Below, one piece after another: positions 50,971 to 60,534 of a stretch of DNA of 64,000 nt. Under the pieces are notes generated by a model, which did not search any database, was not told the DNA's origin, and worked only from the letters and a program-made list of their open reading frames with translations. Numbering within the stretch: the stretch's first letter is position 1; every line of letters starts with the position of its first letter. Position numbers and translations under genes: made by a program. Source of the DNA: Paenibacillus sp. HWE-109 (GTDB taxonomy: Bacteria; Bacillota; Bacilli; Paenibacillales; NBRC-103111); assembly GCF_022163125.1 (NCBI RefSeq), contig NZ_CP091881.1, positions 8,108,501-8,172,500 of the forward strand. Reading direction: 5' to 3'.

Positions 50971-53900
50971 ATGAAAAAAATGTCAACAAAGCTTTTAGGG
51001 ATTGTGACGATTACGACCTTGGTCAGCGGCCTTTTCCAGCCAAGTGCCTGGGTCCCTAGCGTTCATGCGGAGGAGTCGGGTAGGAAGACGATGGAGGTCA
51101 ACAAAACGTTAACGGCTCCTATCATCGACGGCAATCTAGATGAATCCATGTGGAGCCTGAATCAATCGCTCAACGTTAAAGTTGGACAAGGTTCTTTTAA
51201 GGCGTCGAAATTTGGCCTGCTCTGGGATAATCAGTATTTGTATATTGGCGTCAAGGCAGATGATGACAGCTTGTTGAACGGCCAATCGGGCAGTTGGTTC
51301 GAGCAGGATAATATCAACGTCTTTCTTGATCCGAGCGTGCACCGCTCAGCTCCATACAGCAATGAGGATATGCAGATCGGCCTGGTCTATCAGCCTGGAA
51401 CGACCATACCCGAGTTTCATTTCGGTGCTGCGCTGAATAATCATGCGGGCAAGGATGAGAAGAAAATACTGCGAGCGATGAATCAGACCGCATCAGGCTG
51501 GTCTACGGAGATCGCTGTACCTTGGGAAATGCTGAAATTTGATCCTATTCTACAGAAACAGTTGGGCATGGAGATCGGGACGACAGACCGTTATGGGGCC
51601 GCTACAACAGAGCAAAGATCCAGCTACTGGAGCGCTTTTGGGTCCTCCTCCTTCTGGAACGATACCTCCGGTTATGGCACGCTTAAGCTGGTGGATACAA
51701 GTCCAGTCTCAGGAAGCCCCAATCCGGTGCTTTTGGAGGAAAACTTTGACAGCTATGCCACAGGGACGATACCCCCGAATTGGATATCTGATGTGAATGC
51801 GGGAAGCCCGCCTTTTACCGTTGTGCAAGATACGTACGGCAATGGGAGTATGACGTTCGACGGGAATGCAACGTCCAAACAAAGCCGCATCATTGCTCCT
51901 GTTCAATGGGATAACTATACAATTGAAGCAGATGTGCGTTTTAGCAGTTTTTTGAATACAGGAAGATGGGCATCCATTATGTTCCGCGCACCCGCTAGCG
52001 GGAAGCCGCCATACCCGCAGATGGCCATTAAGCAGAATGGCACCATTGAGACCGCTTATCGCAATTCGGACGGGAATTGGTATTCTCCCACACCGATAAG
52101 TGCAACGGGCGCTGGGCTGCTGGTGAATAAGGATTACACGATGAAAGTAAGGGTTTATGACAACAATGTGAAGCAATATTTTAAAGCCAAAAGCGATACA
52201 AGCTTTACATTATATGGCGACAAAAATCTCGCAGCTGCGGTGCTCCCGGAGAAAGGGAGAGTTGGCTTTCAGGGAGATCAAAGCAAGGTATCCTTCGATA
52301 ATCTGAAGGTTACCCGGATCACGGCAGAGCGGCTAACGATTACCTCAGCCAGTTCGTTGGAAGCGTTAAGCGGCGCGGCAAGCGTGACGAGCAGTGTCTA
52401 CTATTCGGATGGTCTTACGGAGACGCCGCCTGCGGATCGAGTGAAGCTGTATTCATCGGATGAAAGTGTCATCAAAATCAACAACAACCAGATCTACCCT
52501 ATTAAGCCAGGGAAAGCAACCATTAAGGCTGTATATGGCAATGCTGAGACTTCGCAGGAAATCACAGTGACGCCATCCCTGACGGGGGTCAAGGTTGTTT
52601 CCTTAAAGGGTGACGACAAAGGGTATGTACTTGCGACGGTTGGAACTCCATTGGATCTTAGTGCTGTACAGTTTCAAGCAGACTTTAATAATCTCACGAC
52701 AGGTGTAGTGAAAGGGAATGAGCTGACTTGGACATCGACCAGTCCATCAGTTCTTATTGAGAACAATGTACCCAAGGTGCAGCAGAAAGGTGTTTATACG
52801 CTGACAGGCACCAAAGATAGCGCATCTGTCAGTATGCTGGTTGTTGCCAAAAACTCAGCAGATACCGACTATGTCCTGTACGAGGAGAATTTTGATCATC
52901 TGGCGGACGGTACCCTTCCTGCCGGCTGGACGCGGAAAGAAGGAACGACAGCTGCCAATGCTGTAGTGAAATCCGGAGCTTTTGAGATCAATGCACTCGC
53001 TGCACCGGATAATCCATCCCGGGTCATTCTACCTTCGTTTCTAAGCAAGTTTGGCAATTACAAAATTGAAGCGGACGTGACTCACTTGCAGGCAAATGAT
53101 ACGGCAAGATGGCACTCCATCATGTACCGTATTCAAAACAACGATTATCCTTACTACCAAATGGCGGTCAGAAAAGATGCAACCGCAGCAAATGGCATCG
53201 AATTCGCCGAGAGAACGCCTGCCAACGGGTGGAACGTGATCGACAGAGGTTCTAATACCGAAGCTATTGATCCGGCCAAAATGTACCATTATACGGTTAA
53301 AGCGTACGGAAACCGTGTTCAGGAATGGATCAACGATCGTGTCATGGTGGATACGGATCAAGCAACAGTCTATGCGACAGGAGCGGTCGGTCTGCAAGCG
53401 AATGGCAGCAAAATGAAGGTAGACAACATTCGCGTGACGCTGCAGCAAGAGGCACTGCCTCCTGTACCGAATGGTCGCTTCGTTGAAGTGACCGAGCCGG
53501 AAACCCGCATTGCGATGGCCGCGTCCGTCGTAAGCGAGCTTCAAAGTGCGGCAGATTTGGCGAAGCTGGATGCGCCTGCGCTGCCTTCGAATCTCATTAT
53601 TCATGTGGGTCCAGGACTGAAGGTAACAGACCCTGCAGAAAAGCTTGAATTAAGCAGTCTGGATGCAATTCTAAGCCAAATTGGCAGCCGAATCATCCCT
53701 GCTTTTTATGTAAAGGATGAATCCACGGTAGATCAATTGGTGGCATACTTGAAAGCGAATAGTTGGGAAGATGCTGCTGTCGTGTCAGACAACGGAGAAT
53801 TGATCAAACGAGCGAGAACCGCTTATCCGATCATCCGAGGCATTTTGGATTTCAGCGGCGACAGCAGCTTGAAGGCCGATCAACTGTTGGATGTTCGAAG

Positions 53901-56400
53901 AAAAACAGCGGCAAGTTTAGCTAGAATTGCTATTTTGCCGCAAGCGATATCAACCCGAGAGAACATTGCTTATCTTCAGCAGCGAAGTATTATGGTATGG
54001 TCGAAGGAAACGGCCAGCACACCCGAGAAGCAGATTGCGATGCATCAATTGATTGCGACAGGTGTGAATGGGATCGTGACAGATTCGCCTGCTGTACAAT
54101 GGGAAGCATTGAAAGTGTACAACAAGAATACGACATTGATTCGCAAACCGTATATCATCGCTCATCGGGGGATGCCGGCGAATTCTCCTGAGAATACAAT
54201 TGAAAGCAATAGGCTGGGTTTAGAAGCGGGCGCAGAGTTCATCGAGAACGACATGTATTTGACGAAGGACGGACATATTGTCATTCTTCATGACGGGTCA
54301 CTGGAGCGTACGACGAATGGAACAGGCTTTGTTGAAGACTATACGTTGGAGCAATTAAAGAAATTAAATGCGAACAAGCCATATCCCAATGGATTCCCCG
54401 ATGTGAAGATTCCAACCCTGAATGAGCAGATCGAACTTGCCAGGGAGAAGGGTGCTATGGTCATGTCCGAAATTAAGACCAGCACTCCTGCAGCTGTCGA
54501 TGCCTATGTCAAATTGCTTAAGGATATAGATGGCGAAGCTTTGGTGGACACGATGTCTTTCAGTGTAGATCAGTTGAAACGCATGGCGCAGCTTATGCCG
54601 GAGATGCCTCTGGGATTGTTGACTAGCGGGTATGCGAATGAGACGAATGTTCCGAAGTCGCTCAGGGAAACATTGAAGCTGCTTCAGGGATTGAATGCTT
54701 CATTTAACACGAGCTATAGCGGCTTGGGCCAGAAATTCATGGAGGCTGCCAAGCATCGCGGTCTAATCATTTCACCATGGACGCTGAACGATAAGAGTGC
54801 TTTTATTCAATACATGGGTCTGGGAGCTTTCGGGATTACGACGGACTATGCCTACTATGCTTCCGATTGGGCAGCTTCCATTCAAGCTGAGAAAGAGAAG
54901 TATGTGCTTGCTAAAGAAGAGAGCGCTACTCTCGCAGCTGTCGTTCAGTCTTACAAAGGGAAGAAATCGACCATTGTCCCCGAACTCGTACTTTTGGACG
55001 GTCAAGAGCTGGTTGCTCTGGACGGAGCTAAAGTGACAGCTAAGAAATCAGGAACGGCTCACGTTCTGTTAAGATACACAACTGCGATGGATGACGGGAA
55101 TAAATATGACATCTATACAGCGCCTATCTCGATCCAAATACCAGGTCAGGATGGTGAAGGCGAAGGTGGCTCAAACCCGGAATCTCCCGCTGCAGGAGGC
55201 AGCCCAACAATACCTGCCATTCCAGCCGCAGCAGTCATTGAAGCCAAAGAAGGTAAAGTAACAGCATCCGAACTTAAGCAATCTCTAGGTGCCCATTCTA
55301 AGGTAGAAGTGAAATTTAGCGGTGATTCGCTGGAACTGGAAGCAGCTGGTCTGATCGAAGCAAGTAAACTTACTGGTCAAACGCTGCTTGCCACAAGTGA
55401 GAATGTCTCTTATACGCTGCCTTTATCTATGTTGAAGCTTGATGAACTGGCTAAGCAACTGGGCGTAAGCATAGATGACCTGCGGATTCGAGTTACACTT
55501 AAGAAACTCGATGGTCAAGATGCCTCAGCCATAGATCGGGCCATTAGCGCTGCAGGAGGCAAACCGATGACTGCTGCTGTTCATTTTGAGGTGGAAGCGG
55601 CTAATCAAGCAGGACAAAGGGCTGCTGTGACACTCGGAGCAACGTATGCTTCTCGTACGATCCTCTTGGATAAGGCAATTGATCCGAAGAAAGCAACCGG
55701 CGTACAAGTGATTCCGGGAACGAATCAACTTCGTTTTGTTCCTACGCTGTTTGTGACCAAGGATGGTAAGACAACAGCTACGCTGATTCATAACAAGAAT
55801 GGCGTATTCGCCATTGTGGAAAATCATCGAAGTTTCAGCGATCTAGCGAATCATTGGGCCAAAGGCGATATTGAGCTATTGGCAAATAAGCTGGTCGTAG
55901 ATGGAGTAAGCGACAGCCGTTTCGAAGCGGATCGTTCGATCACACGCGCGGAATTCGCAGCATTGTTGGTTCGCTCCTTGGGGTTAAGCATGGAAGCATC
56001 GAAAACTACTAGCTTCAAAGATGTTGCAGCCAGCGACTGGTTTGCAGATGTCGCAGGTTCCGCTGCAACTGCGGGTCTGTTTACCGGATATGAGGACGGA
56101 ACGTTCCGCCCGAATCAACAAATCACACGTGAGGAGCAAGCGGCGATGGTCGTCCGTGCGATGAACTTTGTGGGAATCGACACCCGCGTAAGCTCCGCCA
56201 AGCGGGATGAAACCTTGGCATCGTTCCAAGATGCTGACCAGATCATCTGGGCTCAATCGGAGATGGCCGCAGCAATTCAATTAGGGTTGATGAATGGGAT
56301 GGCACCAGACACACTAGCATCTGGCAGCTATGCAACACGCGCTCAATCGGTCGTCATGTTGAAACGTTTACTAGTCAAAGCTAATTTCTTGAATGAATAA
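50971..56400 (+). CDS. S-layer-anchored multidomain glycerophosphodiester phosphodiesterase
   Basis: From ATG 50971 the protein has about 1809 residues; the in-frame ATG 50914 lies inside the leader terminator and is not credible. A signal peptide (STKLLGIVTITTLVSGLF, cleavage after PSVHA) is followed by a CBM9-like domain (about 45-245). Two beta-sandwich concanavalin-like domains come next (LLEENFDSYATGTIPPNW near 255; LYEENFDHLADGTLPAGW near 640) with Ig-like segments between. A decayed phosphodiesterase-like half (about 900-1050) precedes a complete GDPD barrel (IIAHRGMPANSPENT near 1060, ENDMYLTKDGHIVILHDGS). The end has three SLH repeats (about 1620-1809) for cell-wall anchoring. It probably releases glycerol phosphate from glycerophosphodiesters or teichoic acids outside the cell. 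Confidence 0.9.
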   Translation: MKKMSTKLLGIVTITTLVSGLFQPSAWVPSVHAEESGRKTMEVNKTLTAPIIDGNLDESMWSLNQSLNVKVGQGSFKASKFGLLWDNQYLYIGVKADDDSLLNGQSGSWFEQDNINVFLDPSVHRSAPYSNEDMQIGLVYQPGTTIPEFHFGAALNNHAGKDEKKILRAMNQTASGWSTEIAVPWEMLKFDPILQKQLGMEIGTTDRYGAATTEQRSSYWSAFGSSSFWNDTSGYGTLKLVDTSPVSGSPNPVLLEENFDSYATGTIPPNWISDVNAGSPPFTVVQDTYGNGSMTFDGNATSKQSRIIAPVQWDNYTIEADVRFSSFLNTGRWASIMFRAPASGKPPYPQMAIKQNGTIETAYRNSDGNWYSPTPISATGAGLLVNKDYTMKVRVYDNNVKQYFKAKSDTSFTLYGDKNLAAAVLPEKGRVGFQGDQSKVSFDNLKVTRITAERLTITSASSLEALSGAASVTSSVYYSDGLTETPPADRVKLYSSDESVIKINNNQIYPIKPGKATIKAVYGNAETSQEITVTPSLTGVKVVSLKGDDKGYVLATVGTPLDLSAVQFQADFNNLTTGVVKGNELTWTSTSPSVLIENNVPKVQQKGVYTLTGTKDSASVSMLVVAKNSADTDYVLYEENFDHLADGTLPAGWTRKEGTTAANAVVKSGAFEINALAAPDNPSRVILPSFLSKFGNYKIEADVTHLQANDTARWHSIMYRIQNNDYPYYQMAVRKDATAANGIEFAERTPANGWNVIDRGSNTEAIDPAKMYHYTVKAYGNRVQEWINDRVMVDTDQATVYATGAVGLQANGSKMKVDNIRVTLQQEALPPVPNGRFVEVTEPETRIAMAASVVSELQSAADLAKLDAPALPSNLIIHVGPGLKVTDPAEKLELSSLDAILSQIGSRIIPAFYVKDESTVDQLVAYLKANSWEDAAVVSDNGELIKRARTAYPIIRGILDFSGDSSLKADQLLDVRRKTAASLARIAILPQAISTRENIAYLQQRSIMVWSKETASTPEKQIAMHQLIATGVNGIVTDSPAVQWEALKVYNKNTTLIRKPYIIAHRGMPANSPENTIESNRLGLEAGAEFIENDMYLTKDGHIVILHDGSLERTTNGTGFVEDYTLEQLKKLNANKPYPNGFPDVKIPTLNEQIELAREKGAMVMSEIKTSTPAAVDAYVKLLKDIDGEALVDTMSFSVDQLKRMAQLMPEMPLGLLTSGYANETNVPKSLRETLKLLQGLNASFNTSYSGLGQKFMEAAKHRGLIISPWTLNDKSAFIQYMGLGAFGITTDYAYYASDWAASIQAEKEKYVLAKEESATLAAVVQSYKGKKSTIVPELVLLDGQELVALDGAKVTAKKSGTAHVLLRYTTAMDDGNKYDIYTAPISIQIPGQDGEGEGGSNPESPAAGGSPTIPAIPAAAVIEAKEGKVTASELKQSLGAHSKVEVKFSGDSLELEAAGLIEASKLTGQTLLATSENVSYTLPLSMLKLDELAKQLGVSIDDLRIRVTLKKLDGQDASAIDRAISAAGGKPMTAAVHFEVEAANQAGQRAAVTLGATYASRTILLDKAIDPKKATGVQVIPGTNQLRFVPTLFVTKDGKTTATLIHNKNGVFAIVENHRSFSDLANHWAKGDIELLANKLVVDGVSDSRFEADRSITRAEFAALLVRSLGLSMEASKTTSFKDVAASDWFADVAGSAATAGLFTGYEDGTFRPNQQITREEQAAMVVRAMNFVGIDTRVSSAKRDETLASFQDADQIIWAQSEMAAAIQLGLMNGMAPDTLASGSYATRAQSVVMLKRLLVKANFLNE

Positions 56401-56475
56401 TCCAGGGTTTATACTCAGCAAACATACGCATGTTACGCTTTGGGATGAAGGTATGTTTCTTTTGGAGGTGCACAG

Positions 56476-57012
56476 ATGAACCCGTTCCCGATTATCGCTT
56501 CAGTCACGAAAGAGGAACAAATTCCGAAGATGCTGCAGAGTAACGTGGAGAGAATCAATTTAATGACCGGTCATATTGGGAATTTGGAATCGATCATTAG
56601 ACAAGCCCATGATTCAGGTAAAAAGGTCTACGTCCATATGGAAATGGTTGCGGGTCTAGGGAAAGATTCTTATGCGATCAGTTATTTAGCCGAGAAATTT
56701 CAGATAGACGGCATTCTGACAACCAAATCAGCAGCGGTGACGGCAGCGAGACAAGCTGGCTTGAAGACAATTCAACGTATATTTGCAATTGATTCAGCTG
56801 CTATTCAGACAGCCATTCGCATGATCAACAGCAGTCAGCCCGATGAGGTTGAGCTTATGCCCGGTTTAATGCCAAGAGTGATTCGCGAGCTTAAGGGAAC
56901 CATTAAACAGCCGTTAATCGTTGGTGGATTAATACGCTACGAGCATGAGATGACGGAAGCGTTGGCGAGCGGAGCTGATTACATCTCAACCGGGGATCCG
57001 GCCATGTGGTAA
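56476..57012 (+). CDS. glpP: Glycerol-3-phosphate responsive antiterminator GlpP
   Basis: The 178-residue barrel protein matches GlpP: PIIASVTKEEQIPKML at the start, INLMTGHIGNLESII, KKVYVHMEMVAGLGKD, DGILTTKSAAVTAARQ, and VELMPGLMPRVIREL with ADYISTGDPAMW at the end. GlpP binds glycerol-3-phosphate and then the leader RNA of glp operons, preventing termination. The two leaders flanking it (50850 and 57129) have the expected long inverted-repeat structure, so their genes are its likely targets. GGAGG precedes the ATG. It lies 75 bp after the phosphodiesterase gene and may be read from that transcript too. Confidence 0.93.
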   Translation: MNPFPIIASVTKEEQIPKMLQSNVERINLMTGHIGNLESIIRQAHDSGKKVYVHMEMVAGLGKDSYAISYLAEKFQIDGILTTKSAAVTAARQAGLKTIQRIFAIDSAAIQTAIRMINSSQPDEVELMPGLMPRVIRELKGTIKQPLIVGGLIRYEHEMTEALASGADYISTGDPAMW

Positions 57013-57017
57013 GTCGA

Positions 57018-57046
57018 TTTACAAATTCTCTACATGGATTTAATAT
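57018..57046 (+). promoter_or_regulatory. Promoter of the HAD/ABC operon
   Basis: TTTACA (57018-57023), 17-bp spacer, TAATAT (57041-57046), starting just after glpP. A TATAAT at 57066-57071 offers a second possible -10 with a poor -35. Confidence 0.55.
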
Positions 57047-57128
57047 ACCGGTGATAAAGCGGGAGTATAATCAACTTAATAATTAAATATTCAGCACCTT
57101 ACCGGTAATGATGGGTTGAGAATTGGAG

Positions 57129-57227
57129 AAAACCCTTGTTCTGCAAAGTGCGAAAATAAGCTGGGGCATATCATTTTTGCTATGTTTCACCGAGGCTTAT
57201 TTTCGCATTTTCGAACAAGGGTTTTTA
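57129..57227 (+). promoter_or_regulatory. GlpP-type antiterminator leader upstream of the HAD/ABC operon
   Basis: AAAACCCTTGTTC (57129-57141) pairs perfectly with GAACAAGGGTTTT (57213-57225). A long inner hairpin joins GTGCGAAAATAAGC to GCTTATTTTCGCAT. It shares motifs with the leader at 50850 and ends 26 bp before the HAD gene start. Confidence 0.75.
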
Positions 57228-57253
57228 TTTTTCTGTGAAAAGGGGTAGAAACT

Positions 57254-58114
57254 GTGTCAGAGCGCGTTGCACATCCTAAGAATGGCTTCGAACCCTCAGG
57301 TGGAGAAGAAGTTAACCGAGAGCAACAGAAAGTGCCAAAAGGAATCTTTGCTTTTGACGGCTATTTGTTCGATTTGGACGGTACCGTATATGCTGGAAAT
57401 CAACTTTTGCCAGGTGTGTTGTCTACGATTGACAAGCTTCGCAAAAGCGGGAAATCAATCCTCTTCGTGACGAATACGACAACACATACGCGAGAGGGCG
57501 TTCATGAACGCCTTTCGCAGTTGGGGATTGCTTGCTCCAAAGAAGATATTTTAACGGCCTTATGTGTATCGAGAATGTACTTTCAGGAATATCTGCCGGA
57601 AGCTAAGGTACTGATGATTGGCGAGCAAGCCATGAAGAATGAACTGGCGCAATACGGTGTAGAAACGACGAACGACCCGCTCGGCGCGACGCATGTTCTT
57701 GTCGGACTGGACAGGCAATTTACGTATGAGAAGTTAACACTTGGGATGAGCGCTCTCCGCAATGGGGCACAATTGATTGCTGCTAACCCAGATCCATTTT
57801 GCCCGCTGGAGGATGGGGCGATTCCCGATACATGGTCTTTGGTCAAAGCACTGGAGACGGCAAGTTCGCAGTCGGTTTATAAAGTGATTGGCAAACCCTC
57901 GGAATACTACGCCAAAAAGGCCTTAGAGAAGCTGGCTTTCCCGCCAGAAGCATGCTTGATGGTAGGCGACCGAGTATCCACCGATATCTGCTTCGGCAAT
58001 GCCAATGGCATGTATACAGCACTCGTTTTGACTGGAGCGGATTCTCGCAAAGACATCATGCTCCAAGGGATCAAGCCTGACTATGTACTGGCATCACTCA
58101 GCGAAATCAAATAA
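57254..58114 (+). CDS. HAD-IIA family phosphatase (NagD/AraL/p-nitrophenylphosphatase type)
   Basis: The 286-residue protein starts with GTG 57254 after AAAAGGGG. HAD motif I is FDLDGTVYAG near residue 37, motif II FVTNTTTHTREG, motif III includes the Lys of IGKPSEYYAKKALEKL, and motif IV VGDRVSTDICFGNANG; the cap region is of C2/HAD-IIA type. Such enzymes dephosphorylate sugar phosphates, and some act on glycerol phosphates. Its place behind a GlpP-type leader and in front of an Ugp-like importer suggests a phosphatase for imported glycerol phosphate or a related ester. The first 28 residues are outside the core domain and poorly conserved, so the start could be later. Confidence 0.88.
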   Translation: MSERVAHPKNGFEPSGGEEVNREQQKVPKGIFAFDGYLFDLDGTVYAGNQLLPGVLSTIDKLRKSGKSILFVTNTTTHTREGVHERLSQLGIACSKEDILTALCVSRMYFQEYLPEAKVLMIGEQAMKNELAQYGVETTNDPLGATHVLVGLDRQFTYEKLTLGMSALRNGAQLIAANPDPFCPLEDGAIPDTWSLVKALETASSQSVYKVIGKPSEYYAKKALEKLAFPPEACLMVGDRVSTDICFGNANGMYTALVLTGADSRKDIMLQGIKPDYVLASLSEIK

Positions 58115-58139
58115 AACCTATTCTCGGGAGGAATGAACA

Positions 58140-59480
58140 ATGAAAAAAGTATTTCTTACATTAGCGGCAGTAGCGCTCGTCACAACGGCTTGCGGACAAG
58201 GTGAAAGCACACCGAAAGCTGCTCCTGCCAGCGAGGCGGCTGCTACACCAGAGACGACTGTTAAACAGGACGCGAAGCCAGTAGAGCTGCAGTTCTATTT
58301 TCCAGTGGCTGTTGGCGGCCCCATTACGAAGTTAATTGATCAACTGGCTGCTGATTTTCACAAAGAAAATCCCACGATTACGGTGAAGCCGGTCTATGGA
58401 GGAAGTTATCAAGATACGATGACCAAAGTCGTCACCTCCGTGCAGGGCGGGACTTCTCCGGATTTGGCGGTGCTGCTTTCAACAGACTTGTACAGCTTGC
58501 TCTCGATGAATGCTATTGAGGATTTAACACCGCGTTTCAACAAAGAGTATTTCAACGGTTTTTATGATGCTTTCATGGGGAATACGAAATCAGGCGAAAC
58601 GGTGTGGAGCGTTCCTTTCCAGCGCAGCACGATCGTCCTTTATTACAACAAAGATTTGTTCAAGAAAGCAGGGCTTAACCCGGATAAGGCCCCGGCGAAC
58701 TGGACCGAAATGCGTGAAGCGGCGAGCAAGCTGACTGTGAAGGACGGCGCTGGCAAAACATCGCAGTGGGGGATCGAAATTCCAAGTACGGGTTACCAAT
58801 ATTGGATGCTGCAGGCACTTTCTCTGCAAACAGGCACGAACATCGTCTCTAATGATGGGAAGAATGTATATTTCAACAAGCCTGAGGTGCAAGAAGCGCT
58901 GCAATACTACACGGATCTGGGCCGCAAAGATAAAGTCATGCCAGAAGGCACGCTGGAGTGGGCGACGGTGCCATCGGATTTCATCAGCGGGAAGACAGCT
59001 ATGATGTATCACACGACGGGGAACCTGACGAAAGTGAAAACGGACGCCAAATTTGATTTCGGGGTATCGTTCCTGCCGGCTAACAAGAAATATGGCTCTC
59101 CAACAGGCGGGGGCAACTTGTATGTGTTCAAAAGCATTCCAGAAGACCGCAAGAAAGCGGCTGTGAAGTTCATCGAATTCTTGACGCAGCCGCAGCGTGT
59201 TGCGCAGTGGTCGATTGATACGGGTTATGTAGGCACAACCAAAGCAGCTTACGAGACAGACCTGCTCAAGAATTATGTGAAGGACTTCCCGCAAGCCGCT
59301 GTTGCCAGAGATCAGCTTCAATATGCAGACAGTGAACTATCCACATTCCAGAACGGACAAGTGACCAAATTGTTTAACGATAACATTCAAGCTGCTTTGC
59401 TCGGCAATATGTCGCCCAAAGAGGCCCTTGATAAATCCCAACAGCAGGCAGATGACATTTTGAAAACATTCCGCAAATAA
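58140..59480 (+). CDS. ABC transporter substrate-binding lipoprotein, UgpB-like
   Basis: The 446-residue protein has a lipoprotein signal (KKVFLTLAAVALVTTACGQG, lipobox ending at Cys 19) and then the family 1 extracellular binding-protein pattern: VELQFYFPVAVGGPITKLIDQ, WSVPFQRSTIVLYYNKDLFKKAGLNP, TAMMYHTTGNL and QRVAQWSIDTGYVGTTKAAYE. The last, with YYNKDLFKKAGL, is typical of UgpB-like binding proteins for glycerol-3-phosphate and glycerophosphodiesters, though sugar binding cannot be excluded. The context of two GlpP-type leaders, a phosphodiesterase and GlpP favours glycerol phosphate. It starts 25 bp after the HAD gene with a GGGAGGAA site. A stable hairpin separates it from the permease genes. 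Confidence 0.88.
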   Translation: MKKVFLTLAAVALVTTACGQGESTPKAAPASEAAATPETTVKQDAKPVELQFYFPVAVGGPITKLIDQLAADFHKENPTITVKPVYGGSYQDTMTKVVTSVQGGTSPDLAVLLSTDLYSLLSMNAIEDLTPRFNKEYFNGFYDAFMGNTKSGETVWSVPFQRSTIVLYYNKDLFKKAGLNPDKAPANWTEMREAASKLTVKDGAGKTSQWGIEIPSTGYQYWMLQALSLQTGTNIVSNDGKNVYFNKPEVQEALQYYTDLGRKDKVMPEGTLEWATVPSDFISGKTAMMYHTTGNLTKVKTDAKFDFGVSFLPANKKYGSPTGGGNLYVFKSIPEDRKKAAVKFIEFLTQPQRVAQWSIDTGYVGTTKAAYETDLLKNYVKDFPQAAVARDQLQYADSELSTFQNGQVTKLFNDNIQAALLGNMSPKEALDKSQQQADDILKTFRK

Positions 59481-59502
59481 GTAGTTGGATTTTTATTAAG
59501 AT

Positions 59503-59544
59503 GGGTGTGGCTATCACGGTGAATGAGCCGAGATAGCCGCATCC
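59503..59544 (+). other. Stable intercistronic hairpin between binding protein and permease genes
   Basis: GGTGTGGCTATC pairs with GATAGCCGCATCC, with no T-run after it. Such a stem could stabilise the upstream binding-protein message and lower permease expression, as known for maltose-type operons. Confidence 0.55.
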
Positions 59545-59622
59545 AAGATTTATTTTAGCTTTTCATACAGCCCAAACAATAGCCGTTTAATATACAGATA
59601 TACAAGGTACGGGGGGATTTAT

Positions 59623-60519
59623 TTGAAACAGCAAGCGCTGCTAACAAGAAGGAAAATCAACTGGAAAGAAAATGCTTTTGCCTATGCTTTGCTTCTTCCT
59701 TCCCTAATATTGCTTGCGCTTTTTACATTCTATCCGACGATTAAATCGGTGTATTTGAGTTTCTTCAGCTCTACACTATCCGTCCAGAAGTTTGTTGGAT
59801 TCGAGCAATATGCCCACGTTTTGCAAGATGAAGTGTTTATGAAAGTAATGAAAAACAATATGCTTCTTTCTATCGGCACCGTGCCGACAAGTCTATTATT
59901 GGCCATTTATTTAGCTGTTTGGGTGAATAACAAACTGAAGGGAACGAGCATTCTACGAGCTGCCTTTTTCTATCCGACAATAATCCCGATGATTGCGATA
60001 GCGAACATCTGGTTGTTCATTTATACGCCTGATTATGGTTTGCTGGACAAATTTCTGGGTTTTATAGGTGTACCGACACATAACTGGTTAGGGGATCCGC
60101 ATTGGGTTACTTTTTCGATGATTATCATGGTCATTTGGAAGGAAGCCGGGTTTTTCATGATTTTTTATTTGGCCGGCTTGCAGAATTTGCCTAGGGAAGT
60201 GTACGAGGCTGCTGAAGTGGAAGGCGCACGGCCGTGGCACGTTTTTCGCAAAATTACGTTTCCGTTATTGATGCCAACTACGTTATTCGTTCTGATCATA
60301 GCCATTACGAATTCCTTCAAGCTGGTCGATCACCTGTATATTATGACGAAAGGCGGGCCGGATAATGCCAGTAATCTGCTGCTTTACCACATATATGAGA
60401 CAGCCTTTAGCTTCTGGGATATGGGCAGGGCATCCGTACTGACCGTTGTGCTGCTTGTTATTTTACTTGCGGTTTCTATATTCAACTATGCTTATTTGGA
60501 CAAGCGTGTTCATTACTAG
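59623..60519 (+). CDS. ABC transporter permease, UgpA-like
   Basis: The 298-residue membrane protein has six predicted helices and the EAA motif for ATPase contact (YEAAEVEGARPWHVFRKITFPLLMP near residue 195). It belongs to the MalF/UgpA group: FAYALLLPSLILLALFTFYPTIKSVYLSF at the N-terminus. The TTG start at 59623 follows GGGGGGA. It pairs with the next gene to form the membrane channel of the importer fed by the lipoprotein at 58140. Confidence 0.93.
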   Translation: MKQQALLTRRKINWKENAFAYALLLPSLILLALFTFYPTIKSVYLSFFSSTLSVQKFVGFEQYAHVLQDEVFMKVMKNNMLLSIGTVPTSLLLAIYLAVWVNNKLKGTSILRAAFFYPTIIPMIAIANIWLFIYTPDYGLLDKFLGFIGVPTHNWLGDPHWVTFSMIIMVIWKEAGFFMIFYLAGLQNLPREVYEAAEVEGARPWHVFRKITFPLLMPTTLFVLIIAITNSFKLVDHLYIMTKGGPDNASNLLLYHIYETAFSFWDMGRASVLTVVLLVILLAVSIFNYAYLDKRVHY

Positions 60520-60534
60520 GGGGTAATCTGACTT

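Noticed and set aside
57018..57227. Metabolite riboswitch upstream of the HAD gene
   Set aside because: The long paired terminator matches the leader at 50850 and sits beside glpP, so protein-dependent antitermination explains it better than an aptamer.
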